This document shows positions 1 to 11,614 of a stretch of DNA of 64,000 nt, piece by piece. The position numbers and the translations under genes are program-made. The DNA is taken from assembly GCA_964019155.1 (NCBI GenBank), contig OZ025241.1, positions 26,383,059 to 26,447,058 of the forward strand, written 5' to 3'. Origin of the DNA: Osedax fenrisi (Eukaryota > Annelida > Polychaeta > Sabellida > Siboglinidae). Position 1 is the first letter of the stretch. Every line of letters begins with the position of its first letter. Below the pieces are notes generated by a model that was given only the letters and a program-made list of their open reading frames with translations, was not told where the DNA came from and searched no databases.

Positions 1-142
1 TAGTATTCATTATGTAATGAATAATTAAATAATATATGCTATATATAGCGTATACGCTATAGTATATAGTATATATGGTATTGGTTAGGTATACCTAACA
101 TATATGCTATATATGTATATATGCTATATATGTATATATATA

Positions 143-181
<39 letters not shown>

Positions 182-423
182 CTATATATAGTTGAATATA
201 TATAATGTAAACTACAATTATAGAATATAATCACATATCACTATATGTATACAGGCTAATCGATACATTACCTAATTAATGACACTATAACCAAATATTT
301 TCCAAAGGATACTTCACAATATCTTTTCTATAAATATACAATATCATTAACATATATTATAGCATACTAGCATTATTTACTTATTCACTATATATCAATT
401 CACATAATATACATTATATTATA
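1..423. repeat. AT-rich flank with TA microsatellite and palindromes
   Basis: This stretch precedes the first LINE reading frame. It is almost pure A/T, with a TA dinucleotide tract around 125-175. A perfect 16-bp palindrome, GTTAGGTATACCTAAC, lies at 84-99. The last part may be the 5' UTR of the LINE. No coding signal is visible. Confidence 0.6.
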
Positions 424-1445
424 ATGTCATTGTGTTATGAATGTAAATCCATGTTGAAGGATACATTTATTAAATGTGACTGCGGTTATGCGATATATTA
501 TGATTGTTTAATTATAGCTGGACTATTACATTTATTATAATAATCTAACACAATCTAAATATGCGTTACACTTACTTTCTTCTCCGTATTTTAAATTTAT
601 TTGTAAAACATGTATAAACTCTAATGATATAGATAATCAAATAGTATATCTGATTCTGATTCTATGAATAGTTTAAATAACTTATCTAATAAAATCAATG
701 ATATGCATAAAGGTATATGTATGCATTCAAATAGTATAATTAATGACAGTGACAATGATGACATAAACAATAGTATTAATATACCTACTAATCCTACTTA
801 CTCTGATATTCTTCGAATTAATAATAATGGGCCTACATCTACTTCTAGTATATACAATAAAAATCACAATCTAAAGCAGTTAATTTGATCCCATCCATAG
901 TAATTGAACATATTTCATCATCTAATAGAAATATTGAGTTTATTAAGAAATTATTTATATCTATCGATGTTGATTCTAATACTATTAAACAACTATCCTT
1001 TCGTTCGCATTTCTGTAATATCATATTAAGTTCTCCATGTTCTAGTGATGCATTACTAAGATGTCGTTCTTTACTAGCAAAGTTTCCATTATATGATAAA
1101 TTATTCATTAGACCATATCTTGAATGGGAAGTCGTAAAGATGCATCAACCCATGGGTAGACTATTCTATCACGTATTTAAGAGTGAGCTACTACCTGGTT
1201 ATAAGTCTATTTTTAATTACAGAACAAATGTATATTAGATTCGTAAATTAAATATGTTTAATGATAAATCTATAACTGATTGGAAATCATCTGCGTATAT
1301 CCCTACTGCTGATGAAATAATTTAGTGGAAAAAATCACTATCATTATTTATAAGTAGCAGAAGAGAAACTGAAACTGATTCTGTTAATCTTCAATGACTA
1401 TCAGAGCTAGACAATAAAGTAAGTGATAATTCATATGTAACTTGA
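424..1445 (+). pseudogene. LINE ORF1, broken (PHD-like finger, coiled region, DWKSS motif)
   Basis: The frame opens at the ATG at 424 with LCYECKSM, then FIKCDCGYAIYYDC, which is a Cys-rich PHD-like or RING-like finger; it stops at 538. Pieces at 664-888 (NPTYSDIL) and 885-1238 (LFIRPYLEWE) follow in shifted frames. Downstream, ITDWKSSAYIPTADEII aligns in layout with the C-terminus of ORF1 in the LINE at 45 kb (IDWTSNVDYSTTEYNKW). ORF1 proteins of CR1-like LINEs bind the element's RNA. In-frame stops at 1236, further downstream and at 1443 (TGA) separate it from ORF2. The last TGA sits where the other LINEs also have one. Confidence 0.7.
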
Positions 1446-4290
1446 ATATTACTAAATTGTAGATCACTTAGTTCTAATTTTGAACTTATTATGGATTTGA
1501 TATTTGAACTAAAACCTTCTCTGTGCTTCTTTACAGAAACTTGGTTGCATTCGTCGTATACTTTAACGATTTCACAATTTCCTTCATATTTTACTTTTAT
1601 ACATAGATCTAGAAATAATGACAAACCTGGAGGAGGTATTGGTATATTAGTTAATAATAATGACTTTAATATTAACTCTTATAATTATCTAGAATTATAT
1701 AGTTGTGAAGCCATTACTGCATGTATTTCCTCAAAGTCTCAAAGTGTATTATCACCCTACACTAAATTTAATATTATTATAATTTATAGACCACCAAATA
1801 AAAATGACTACTCTTTATTTTTTGACGAATTCTCTGATCTAGTTTTAAATTCGGATCCAATTAATACGATCATAGTTGGTGACTTACATTTTCATATTAA
1901 TTCTTTAGTTTCGCCCCATTCGGATTTGTGTATACTACTAGATACGTTATCCTTATTGCAACATATCACATTTCCCACTCATATAAAGGGTAACACACTT
2001 GATTATGTTATAACTAACTGTAAAGCCAATATTATCTCAAATACTCTCAGCTCATCACTTATATCTGATCATTTTTCAATTGTGTTTAATATCGAAATTC
2101 CTAAGCCACATATCATATCAAATACTTGTTCTTACCGAATAATTGATTCTATTGACACTAATATATTTGTATCTGATGTTAATGATCTTGTCTTCCCTGG
2201 AATTGATATAATGCAATTGAATGGTATACTAGATTTGTTATTGAATAAACATTCCCCATTAGTTACTCCAAAGATATCTAATACGCATAGGGCTCCTTGG
2301 TATAATAAAACTGTAACTAACCTAAAACGTAGAACTAGATACTATGAGAGATATTTTGTTAAAGGAAGATTTGATATATCTTATGAATTATTTCGAAAGG
2401 TTCGTTCTGAATATAGAAATTCCATAAAGGAGTTTAAAATAAAATATATCAAAAATACAATTCAGTGTTGCTCAATTAACTATCGTAAGTTTTATTCTCT
2501 TATTAACAATCTCACTGGTACGAAGAATAATATAAGTTTACCTATACCTGATAATAAAATATGTTCAACTTTTATAAATCATTTTCGGGATAAGATTACC
2601 ATGATATGTGATACTATTAAAATTGCTAAATCTAATATTAGTATTAATCTCGATCCATTTGCTCCCGACTTTATTCCTGATTCTAATTTTTCAAGGAATT
2701 ATAGTTTCTCAGAATTTTACATGGTTTCAGATTCGGGAATATATGATTTAATTATGTTATCCACGTCGACTATTCCTAATGATATTTTACCACTTAGTCT
2801 TAATAAAAAACTTTCTTATAGGCATTGTGGGCATCCTTATAGGCATACCCTTGTGCCGCATTATTATTCTATTATTAATTGTTCTTTATACACTTCTAAT
2901 TGTCCTACTATATTTAAACATGCGTTAGTTACTCCATTATTGAAGAAGTCTAACTTAGATTGTTCTAACCTCTCAAACAATAGACCTATATCGAAACTAC
3001 CCATGCTGAGTAAAATAATTGAGAAAGTTGTTAGTAAACAAATCAGAGAGTACCTAATGATTAATGATCTTTATAGTGATTTTAAGAATGCATATCGACC
3101 AGGATATAGTACTGAGACGATTTTAATAAAGTTAACTAATTATATAATAGGCTACTTAGATGATTAGAATATGCGCAGTTACTTCTTCTTGATCTATAAG
3201 CTGCTTTCGATAGTTTAGATCATAATATTCTTATATATAGACTAAGATCAATAGGTTTTAATGGTGCTGCACTCAATTGGTTAATTTCATATCTATCTGA
3301 TAGAACATATTCTATATATATTAAAGGTATTTATTCACAAAATGAATCTCTAATATATGGTGTTCCGCAAGGATCTGTATTGGGCCCGTTATTATTTATG
3401 ATTTACATTCTTCCTCTTTCTAAAGTTATTAAACAATTTATTAATATAAACTATGTAATATATGCTGATGATATTCAGTTATACTGGAAAGTGCCTACTA
3501 GTAGCAATAATGTGCCTAATGAGTTAACCTTGTGTGCTCGAAATGTAAGAAAGTGGCTTATTCTAAATAACATTTTTCCTAACTCTTCTAAAACTAAACT
3601 ACTTAATATTACCCTTAAACCTTTTATTTTTCCTACTATAGCATTTGATTCTACAGTTATTATTCCAAGTGATTGTGCTAAATCTCTTGGAGTAATATTA
3701 GATTCAAAATTAGGATTTACTCAATTCGCCACTTCGCAATGTAGATCCGCTAATTTTAATCTTTTTAATATTAGAAAAATTAGAAAGTACTTGTGTACGG
3801 CATCAACAATTGCTTTAGTGCAATCTCTTGTGTTATCTAGATTACAATATTGCAATAATTTACTAATTAATTCCAAACTGAAATTATTTTATGGATTAAA
3901 TAGAGTCATTAAATAATATATAAGATTAATCTTTAATATTAAGAGGTGTGACCAAATAAGTATTACAAAAAAATTAGGCGATTTAAATTGGTTCCTTATG
4001 GACAATATGTGCAAATTTAAAATACTAAGTAAAACTCATAAAACTATTATTTTGAGAAAGCCTATATATTTAAATAAACTCCTTAATGAATAGCTAATGA
4101 ATAGCTAATAGAAACACTCGTCTGCAATATTCAAATTTATTTTCAGTACCGAAAATAAATCTGATGAGAATTGGGAAAAGATCGTTCGGCTGGGCTGATC
4201 CTTCCATGGGGATTATCTTCCCAAGTCATTACGATGTACAAGGAGTCACACCGAATTCAAAAAGAAATTGCGAATTTTTTTGTTAATTAT
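1446..4290 (+). pseudogene. LINE ORF2, endonuclease plus reverse transcriptase, frameshifted
   Basis: This frame encodes an APE-type endonuclease followed by a reverse transcriptase. Endonuclease motifs are LNCRSL, FFTETW, GDLHFHIN (the usual GDFN altered) and SDHFSIVF. RT motifs are NNRPISKLPMLSKIIEK, AAFDSLDHNI (after a TAA in the preceding codon), GVPQGSVLGPLLF and IYADDIQLYW. The main frame runs 1446-3167; a break near 3165-3190 shifts to the frame containing 3380-3916. A degraded C-terminal domain (SLR...SHTEFKKKLR) is readable near 4180-4290 in another frame. The first ATG of the frame, at 1491, lies after the conserved NxRSL strand. The copy is inactive. Confidence 0.85.
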
Positions 4291-4411
4291 TTAAATAATT
4301 TATTAATTTATATATTTATTTATTTATTTTTATATATTCTCAACACTTGTGAGATTTTAAAATATAACGAGTGTCTAAATAAATAATTACCTTACCTTAC
4401 CTTACCCTACC

Positions 4412-4486
4412 TATAGTATACACTATATATATAATTAGTATATACGCTTAATATAATTAGTATATATATATATATATCTAAATTAA

Positions 4487-4525
<39 letters not shown>

Positions 4526-5316
4526 GATACACGGCACCACGCCACTGAGTTCGAGTACATAATGTATACAGTCACGTTTCAAACCGATGAAATATAGGTT
4601 ATTTCATTTACTACAATAGAATATATTTTATAATCATTTATAAAAACACAAATAATACAAAGCCTAAAGAAAAGTAAACAATGTTTATTTCGATTCTAAT
4701 GACAAATATTTATGAATAAAAGTTGTATGTGCACATGTTTATACTTTATATAAATTTGTATGTAATTATTATAATTTTTTAATTAAAATGGTACATGAAG
4801 ATATTTTTATAATACGATTTTATATATACTATTATATATATTATAGTACTAAGTAGTACACTTAGAATTAAAAAGTAATAACTTTTGTCGATTCAGAATT
4901 TAAAAATGTAAATTTATTGTCGTTTAATCTGTTATTATTATAATCATCTATGTTTATACTTTATATATGTGTGTATTACTTTCTTCTAATGAATAATTAG
5001 AAGTTGATTTTTTCCAAATGTGTGTAAATACATATTAGTTATGTGTGGTTTAAATTTGAAGCAATTCGTATGTGTATTTAGTGAAATATCGCCATGCGTG
5101 TAGTCACGTGACAATCGGGATGATATTTAATATGGGATGAAGTATTGTATAATACCGGCTAAGTAAAATATAGAGACATATGGAAATGATATATATATAT
5201 ATATATATATACTTAACTATAGATAAAATAAGAATACTATAGTATTCATATAAGATTCATATATATATATCTTATTATATCCATGTGTTATTTTTTATGT
5301 TGTATTAATTAGTAAC

Positions 5317-5365
<49 letters not shown>

Positions 5366-5500
5366 AAATTAGATTAGGCAATTGCCTGGGTGAAGGGAGA
5401 AGCTTATCGAGTATTTCACCCATTTAATTTTACATTTAAGAGGAGAAAAAATCATATAGGAATATAATTAAAAACAAGAAATAGAGTATACTAGTTGTGG
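4412..5500. other. AT-rich spacer, no gene seen
   Basis: TA tracts occur at about 4480-4518, 5170-5212 and 5320-5362. I see no frame, splice pattern or repeat terminus that I can support here. Confidence 0.5.
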
Positions 5501-5580
5501 TTGTGGACTTTATGTACCCACATTCGGAAAGTTGATATATTACGGATGTTTGTGGGAATGTGGGTTCATAAAGTCCACAA
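5501..5580. repeat. 80-bp hairpin with 25-bp arms
   Basis: The arm at 5501-5525 is the reverse complement of 5556-5580 at 24 of 25 positions, around a loop of 30 bases. Arm start: TTGTGGACTTTATG. It could be a short MITE or a transcribed hairpin of pre-microRNA size. Nothing else in the window matches it that I could see. Confidence 0.8.
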
Positions 5581-6555
5581 TCTTATGGAATATACTTTCA
5601 CCAATAATATATACTTTAGCCAATAATATATACCTACACTGGTGACATTTGGAGAATGATGACAAATGTATGAATTAAAAATCAACGAAATACAACAAAA
5701 ATAAGTTACATCCTGAATCTACTAACTTTTAAATATAAATAAATAAAATGTAATAAAATACATAATTAATTAAAAATAATACAATTATAAATAATCAATA
5801 ATTGTTTCTATTCATGATTTAGATAAAATATTAAACATACAATAATATTATTAAACATATCCTCGTAATCTAAACATTACAAAATATTTAAAAAAAAAAT
5901 ATATATATATATATATATAAAATAGATAACAAATAATACAAATAAAAATAATAGTAAACAAAATAATATGAACACAACTAAATTATTAATAAACATAAAA
6001 ACATTAGATTAAACAAAATAAAAATAAAATAAAAGTAATCATTATAATAATAGTAATATTAGTATTATAACAAATAAGTCAGTTAACATTTTTAATAAGG
6101 CATAAGGTATTCGTGGGATTATATATATGCGTGGCATAGTCAGAATATTTGTAGGATCTCATCAATACATTATGTATTTATTTATTTTCCATTAATATAT
6201 TACTATATGACTATAGTCTAGGTATCATGACTATAGTCTGGTAGTGTTCGGTAATTGTTAGTTGATTAACATAACTATAGTTATCTTTAAATATATTGAT
6301 AGAGAGCTCTCTAGTTGAGTATTGTTTATTTTAGATAGACTGATTGATATATATATATATATATATTAATGCTAATTGAAATTTAAAAGTAAATTATATT
6401 ATAAGTCGGATAAAAGTTAAATAAAAGTAGGTATGTTATGAGTCTATGTCATGAGTCAGATAACATTTAAAAATCATAGTTTAATAAGTTAATTTCAAAC
6501 AAATATTAATATTTGTATCAGTAAAATAAAGTTAAAACTATAAATGATAATTAAA
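5581..6555. other. AT-rich spacer, no gene seen
   Basis: No coding frame or clear repeat terminus is visible. The 6300-6555 part may hold the 3' UTR of the minus-strand LINE fragment that follows, but I cannot define its end. Confidence 0.4.
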
Positions 6556-6559
6556 AGTA

Positions 6560-7190
6560 TAATTAACTATGTAAAGGTGCTATTCAATAAATATATGTTG
6601 ACGTTCTTTTAAATGAATTGAAATTTAAAATATTTATTATAGAATTATCTAAGTTATTCTATAGTCTAGGACTTGTGATAGATAAACGGAAAGCTTTTAT
6701 ATCTGGTCTAACTTTAAATCCATGAAATGCATATTTATTATGTAATTTAATTGAATACAATTTTTGCAAATTAAAAGGTAATACATTATTCCTGGCCCTA
6801 AACATAAACTTCATGGTATTCATTTTGACATATCATAAAATTGTAATGACTTGTGAATTATATAAAAAGTTGAATAATTAGATTCATTATTTATAACTTT
6901 CAGCGCTATTTTGTATAGTATAAATATTTTATTTAAATTTGAAAAAAAAGGTATTACCCCAAATATGACAGAAGTAGGTACCTATGTAAGGTGGTAATAA
7001 TACAATGAATTATATATCAATACTATAGATTTAATATTCAATTTAAATTTCACTTTATTTAAAATACCAATATATCTATGAAATTAATTTCATAGATACA
7101 TAGTTAATTTGTGATTTCCAGTCTAATTTGTCACCAATAATTATTTATAAAAATATGTTACTTGTTTGATTTTAATATCATTACATTCAC
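6560..7190 (-). pseudogene. LINE reverse-transcriptase C-terminal fragment
   Basis: Reading the minus strand, broken frames give SLYYYHLTYVPTSVIFGVI, then FILYKIALKVINNE, FMFRARNNVLPFNLQKLYS and finally SPRL-stop-NNLDNSI followed by FNSFKRTS. This follows the usual order of the RT thumb and C-terminal region in CR1/L2-type LINEs, ending in the 'PRLWN' box. The Trp codon of that box is TAG here, so a G-to-A change explains the stop. A 'LDWKSQIN'-like piece is readable upstream near 7130. Only about 600 bp of the 3' coding end remains. Confidence 0.65.
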
Positions 7191-7706
7191 TATTACTTTT
7201 GCATTCGAACCGACCAGACGTGTTATAATTCATACAAATGTAGCATAACAATTTCTATTCATACACAATTATTTGATTTCTATAGAATTTATCAATAATA
7301 TTCTGCACATTATATTTAAATCCTATACACTACACATATTGTGTTTCGTATAGTGTACACTGTGTATAGTGTGCACTATACAAGATCGTACACTACGTTC
7401 TACGTTCCTGGAGATATCCCCTAGGACTTCATGCACGGGTAGCTGGACTACCCTTTTTCACTGATGCTATGTAACTACTCACGTGTTCTATTCGCTGCCC
7501 TCATTGTCCTTAATCTTTCGAGGTACTGGTCCTGTACTGAAGAATCGGTCGCATATCCATAGAATATACCCGCACGAAGAGTTTCCACCATACCGGAGAA
7601 TCTATCATATACGTGGAGTCGACTTCACGGCTTACTATATTATTATATAATACCTATAGATATAACGTTACTCAAGCTCATCTATTAGCTAGCTCGTGTA
7701 TCTATA

Positions 7707-9079
7707 ATGATAGTTGTTTGTCATTATTGCAATCAACCTGCTTCTAGCTCTGACCTACCATCTATATCGTGTAAATCATTCTACAACCATGTATGCCTCT
7801 TCCCAGCATCAATTATATCCAAATCATGGACTCATATCAATGGTCCCCTCCATCATATGCTCTTGCCATTTTTTCTTCCCCTAATTTCACATTTACATGT
7901 CCCTCTTGCCTCCTAAACAACTCATCAAATACATCTACTACATTCTCCTCTCCTCTAGTAACCCCTCTCCTATACGTCTCACTAGTCCCCCCCCATCCGA
8001 ACCCCTATACCTGCCCAATTTCATATACCTAAACTTATGGAACTTAAGACTTTCCCCCCATCCTTCTTAACCGATAATCTCCCATCATCTTTCCCTTGTT
8101 TACCATTTAATAAATCCTACGCATCTGCTTGTAGAAACTCCTCTTCTCCTACCCCTATTCAATCTTCTAGCGTCCCACTTATACCTCATTCTTATACCCC
8201 ACCATATAAGCATCCCATACCCCTTAAACTTCTACTTAATAATATTCTAGGTAATTGTTCACTTGTTATTGAACATTTAAAACAGTCTGATATGAATATT
8301 GATTACATTTCATCAATTTTAACTCACATGTTACGCCTAAAATATCCATTTATATAGTCACATTTAAAATCATATTGTAATTATCCAGTTCTCTAATAAA
8401 ACTTTTCGTGACATATTTTTCAGACGATTTAGTTCCTTTAAATAAAATCCCAGATTATCCCATCTATATTTACGAAACTCCCTACCCTATAAAACCTGTT
8501 TATTAGGCAAAGTCCTTTGCCATGCTTATATATTGAAAATGACCCCTATACATACTAAGCCTATATGTAACACTCATACAAATTCATTTGAAATTCTCAC
8601 TATATCTAATTATATAGACTGGAAATCCCCGAAAAGACCCCCAAATTACCATACCTTCAACTCTCCTTACTGACTGGGAATCTTCCTACCTTAAATGTAT
8701 ATCTTCAGTTCCCTTATCTAGTAATTATTCCCTTAATAATAATTACGACCCCCCACCAAATAATCCTCCCGAATATTCCAACACCTCTATTTCCGATTCC
8801 CCACCTAATAATACTTCCTCAAATACCAACTCCTCTAACTGTGTTCCATCACCTATCGATCCTTCCTCACATACTAATTCCTCTACTTATGATCTACCAC
8901 CTATTAATATTTTCGCAAATATCAATTCCTCTACCTCTGTTCCACTACATAATTCATCTTCCTCTAATAACAATTCCCTTAATTCTGCTCCTGATTCACA
9001 ACTAATAAATATTTCTTCTTTATCTCCTCCTTCCCACTCTCCACATGATTCATCTGATAATACAACTACTTCCACATGA
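7707..9079 (+). pseudogene. LINE ORF1 with Cys-rich finger and Ser/Asn-rich tail
   Basis: The ATG at 7707 opens with VVCHYCNQPASSS...SISCKSFYNHVC, a finger like the ones in the other two CR1-like ORF1s. After several frame breaks, LLTDWESSYLKC matches the DW-x-S box of those ORF1s. A proline-, serine- and asparagine-rich tail (SPPSHSPHDSSDN) then runs open to a TGA at 9077-9079. The codon after it is CTA, and the same frame continues into the endonuclease. ORF1 of this LINE group presumably binds RNA. The N-terminal half is broken. Confidence 0.65.
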
Positions 9080-11590
9080 CTAAGTGTAGGAATGGCTCTC
9101 ATCAATATTCGATCTCTTAGAGCAAATTCTCTTTTATTATTGGCCTACCTTAAATCATCGTCCCTCCGGCTAATTGCCCTCACCGAAACATGGATCTCAC
9201 CTGATGACACTGATATATTCTCCCTTTTCCTTGATATAGGTTACACACTCTATATCTCTTCCCGCACTCATGGTCGTGGAGGTGGTGTAGGAGTTCTCAT
9301 ACATCATGATTTACCTACTCCTACTTTCACCCATCCTACATTTTCATAGTGATTGTCTCTCCATTTCCTTTTCATTCTCCAAGACGAACATTACATTTTC
9401 TATTTATATTATTTATAGACCTCCAAAACCTGACTATACTACGTTCTTTAATAAATTTAACGATCTAATTTTGAATATTCCAATCTCCACCAAACACCAG
9501 ACCACTATACTCGGTGATTTCAATTATCATTTTCACACAACCCAATATCCTCATTCAAGCTTCAAGTGTCTTACCGACTCCCTAGACATGAATCAAGTTG
9601 TCAATTTTCCTACCCATACTGCTGGGCATTCTCTCGACCTTATTTTTTGCAGGTCTCATGATTCATGTAATTGTTTAATTAATTGTACCAAATCTGATCT
9701 TCTTACAGACCATTTCATCATAACTTTTACAGTTATCCTCCCTCTGCTTCCTTCTTTATCCAAGAAACTCATTCATTATAGAAAAATAAAATCTATTAAT
9801 ATTCCTTTATTTTCCTCTGAACTTGTATCAATTCTTGTATCCCTACCCATATCCCCTGAATCAATAAACTCCACTCTCTCCCTTCTTCTTGACAAGTGTG
9901 CCCCCATCGATATGATGGGGGCACACTTGTCAAGAAGCACTTGGCACACTATCTACTACTATTTCCCTGCATACTAATTGCCCATGGTTTACACCTCATC
10001 TTGTTAAAATCAATCTCTACGTAAAACTGAAAGAACATATCGTCGTATTCCTTCTCCTGAAAAACTTTTATCGTTTACTAATCATCGCAAATTCTACAAA
10101 TCACAAATCAGTAAAGCAAAATATTCTCACTATATTAATAAAATCAATAGCCTTTCCTCTAATCCTCGTGCCACATTTGCATTAGCTAGACAACTTATTG
10201 CACCTGATCCCCCTTTACATATACCTTACATACCAAATATTCCTAAAAATAAACTCTGTAATGAATTTTCTAACTTTTTCTCGAATAAAATCCTATCTAC
10301 TTGTTCAATCATTACTTCCCTTCACCAAAAATATAGCATCCCTAATCAGTAAACCAATTGATAAGTATCTATCTATATTTACTACTCCCTCAATATCTAA
10401 CATTTATGACCTAATTCTAAAATCCAATTCCTCCTCTCCATCTGATCCTATCAATATTTATACTTTTAAAAGTCTCGCTAGTACCCTATCCCATTATTTG
10501 CATACTATATTCTCATCTTCTCTCTCCAATGGAGTTTTACCCCCCTCTTTTAAACATGCTATCATCACTCCCATTCTTACAAAAACGTCTTCCAACCCTA
10601 ATCTCTTATGTAACTACCGTCCTATCTCCCAACTTCCTATTTTTAGTAAAATACTTGAAAGAATAGTTGTCCATCAAATAAATAGGTTTATGTCACTAAA
10701 CTCATCCAATGATGTCCTACAAAGTGCATTTCGTAAAGTTCATTCAACTGAGACTGCCCTCCTTAAAATCTTAAATAATATATATTCCAAAGTTTCTCCC
10801 TCACTATGTTGTCAAGTGGTTATATTTGTTCTATCTTGTGCATTTGACTCTCTTCGCCATGATATTCTTATCTCAAGACTTGAAATGATTGGCATTAATG
10901 GTAGTGCCCAAAAATGGCTTAAATCTTACATCCTAAATAGATCATCCTCTGTTAAATTCTGTGATTTCACTTCTGATCCCCGTCCTTTACTCTATGGTGT
11001 CCCACAAGGTTCTGTCCTAGGCCCACTTCTATTCTCCATATATATAGCACCTATAAGGTATATTATATCCACATTTCCTAGCGTTTTCTATCATATATAT
11101 GCTGATGATATCCAACCATTCCACTCTACCTCTACTCCAGATAATTCTCAACTAATTGCGTGTGCCTCCTCTATTAAATACTGGCTTCTCTCCAATAACC
11201 TTACTAAATACTTAAAAAACTGCCGTCCTCAATATACCTAAGAACTCCCCAGCATTCCCTTATTTTTACCTTGACAAGATTCTTATTTCACCTTCCAACT
11301 CAGTCCTCAATCTTGGTGTTATTTTTGACTCTGATCTATCTTTTTCTAGCCATATTGCTAACATTTCTAAAGCTGCTAATTATCATTAATTTAGAATCAG
11401 ATGTACCTGTAAACATATTACTCGTCCCCTATGTGCTGTCATTATTAATTCACTTTTAATTTCTCGTATTGATTATTGTTCTTCTTTATTATATATCCTT
11501 CCTGCTTCTTCTATTGCCCATTAAATAGAATCATCAGATCATCTATACGATCCATTGTCAATAGTAAACTATCTGACCATTCCTCTACTG
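9080..11590 (+). pseudogene. LINE ORF2 (endonuclease, RT), frameshifted, motif A mutated
   Basis: The frame continues from the TGA as LSVGMALINIRSLRANS. Endonuclease motifs are LTETWIS, an intact GDFNYHF and TDHFIITF. A break near 9345 shifts frame. RT motifs are NYRPISQLPIFSKILE, GVPQGSVLGPLLF and IYADDIQPFHS. In motif A the expected catalytic Asp is missing: VIFVLSCAFDSL stands where LLDLSAAFDSL is usual. The thumb region is readable at 11300-11570 (NLGVIFDSDLSFSSHI, then ISRIDYCSSLLYI). A perfect 24-bp inverted duplication at 9885-9937 destroys the linker between endonuclease and RT. The copy is inactive. Confidence 0.8.
9885..9937. repeat. Perfect 24-bp hairpin inside LINE ORF2
   Basis: Arm 9885-9908 (starting CTTCTTGACAAGTGTG) is exactly complementary to 9914-9937 around a 5-base loop GATAT. 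The first arm fits the LINE coding sequence (LLLDKCAP). The second arm reads nonsense in that frame, so it looks like an inverted copy made in place. Confidence 0.95.
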
Positions 11591-11614
11591 ACTCATTTCA
11601 AATTATGTTCTCTA

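Larger units (their letters stand above)
424..4411 (+). mobile_element. CR1-like LINE, decayed copy with PHD-like ORF1
   Basis: This is a nearly full-length but inactivated non-LTR retrotransposon. In order it carries a Cys-rich finger (424-540), an ORF1 body ending near 1445, an endonuclease-reverse transcriptase frame, and a 3' end with four TTACC-type pentamers at about 4387-4411. Stops and frameshifts break all frames. The order PHD-like finger, coiled part, endonuclease, RT is known in CR1-like elements. The exact 5' end is not visible. The copy at 44.6-48.7 kb has the same design but differs strongly in sequence. Confidence 0.85.
7340..11605 (+). mobile_element. Second CR1-like LINE, decayed
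   Basis: This element has a less AT-rich 5' leader (about 7340-7700), a finger-bearing ORF1, an endonuclease-RT ORF2 and a truncated 3' end. It is C-rich on the coding strand, unlike the LINE at 0.4-4.4 kb, and so represents another family. Its 3' end is cut by the next LINE near 11605. A near-palindrome starting GTATAGTG and ending CACTATAC at 7347-7381 lies in the leader. The true 5' end is uncertain. Confidence 0.8.
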
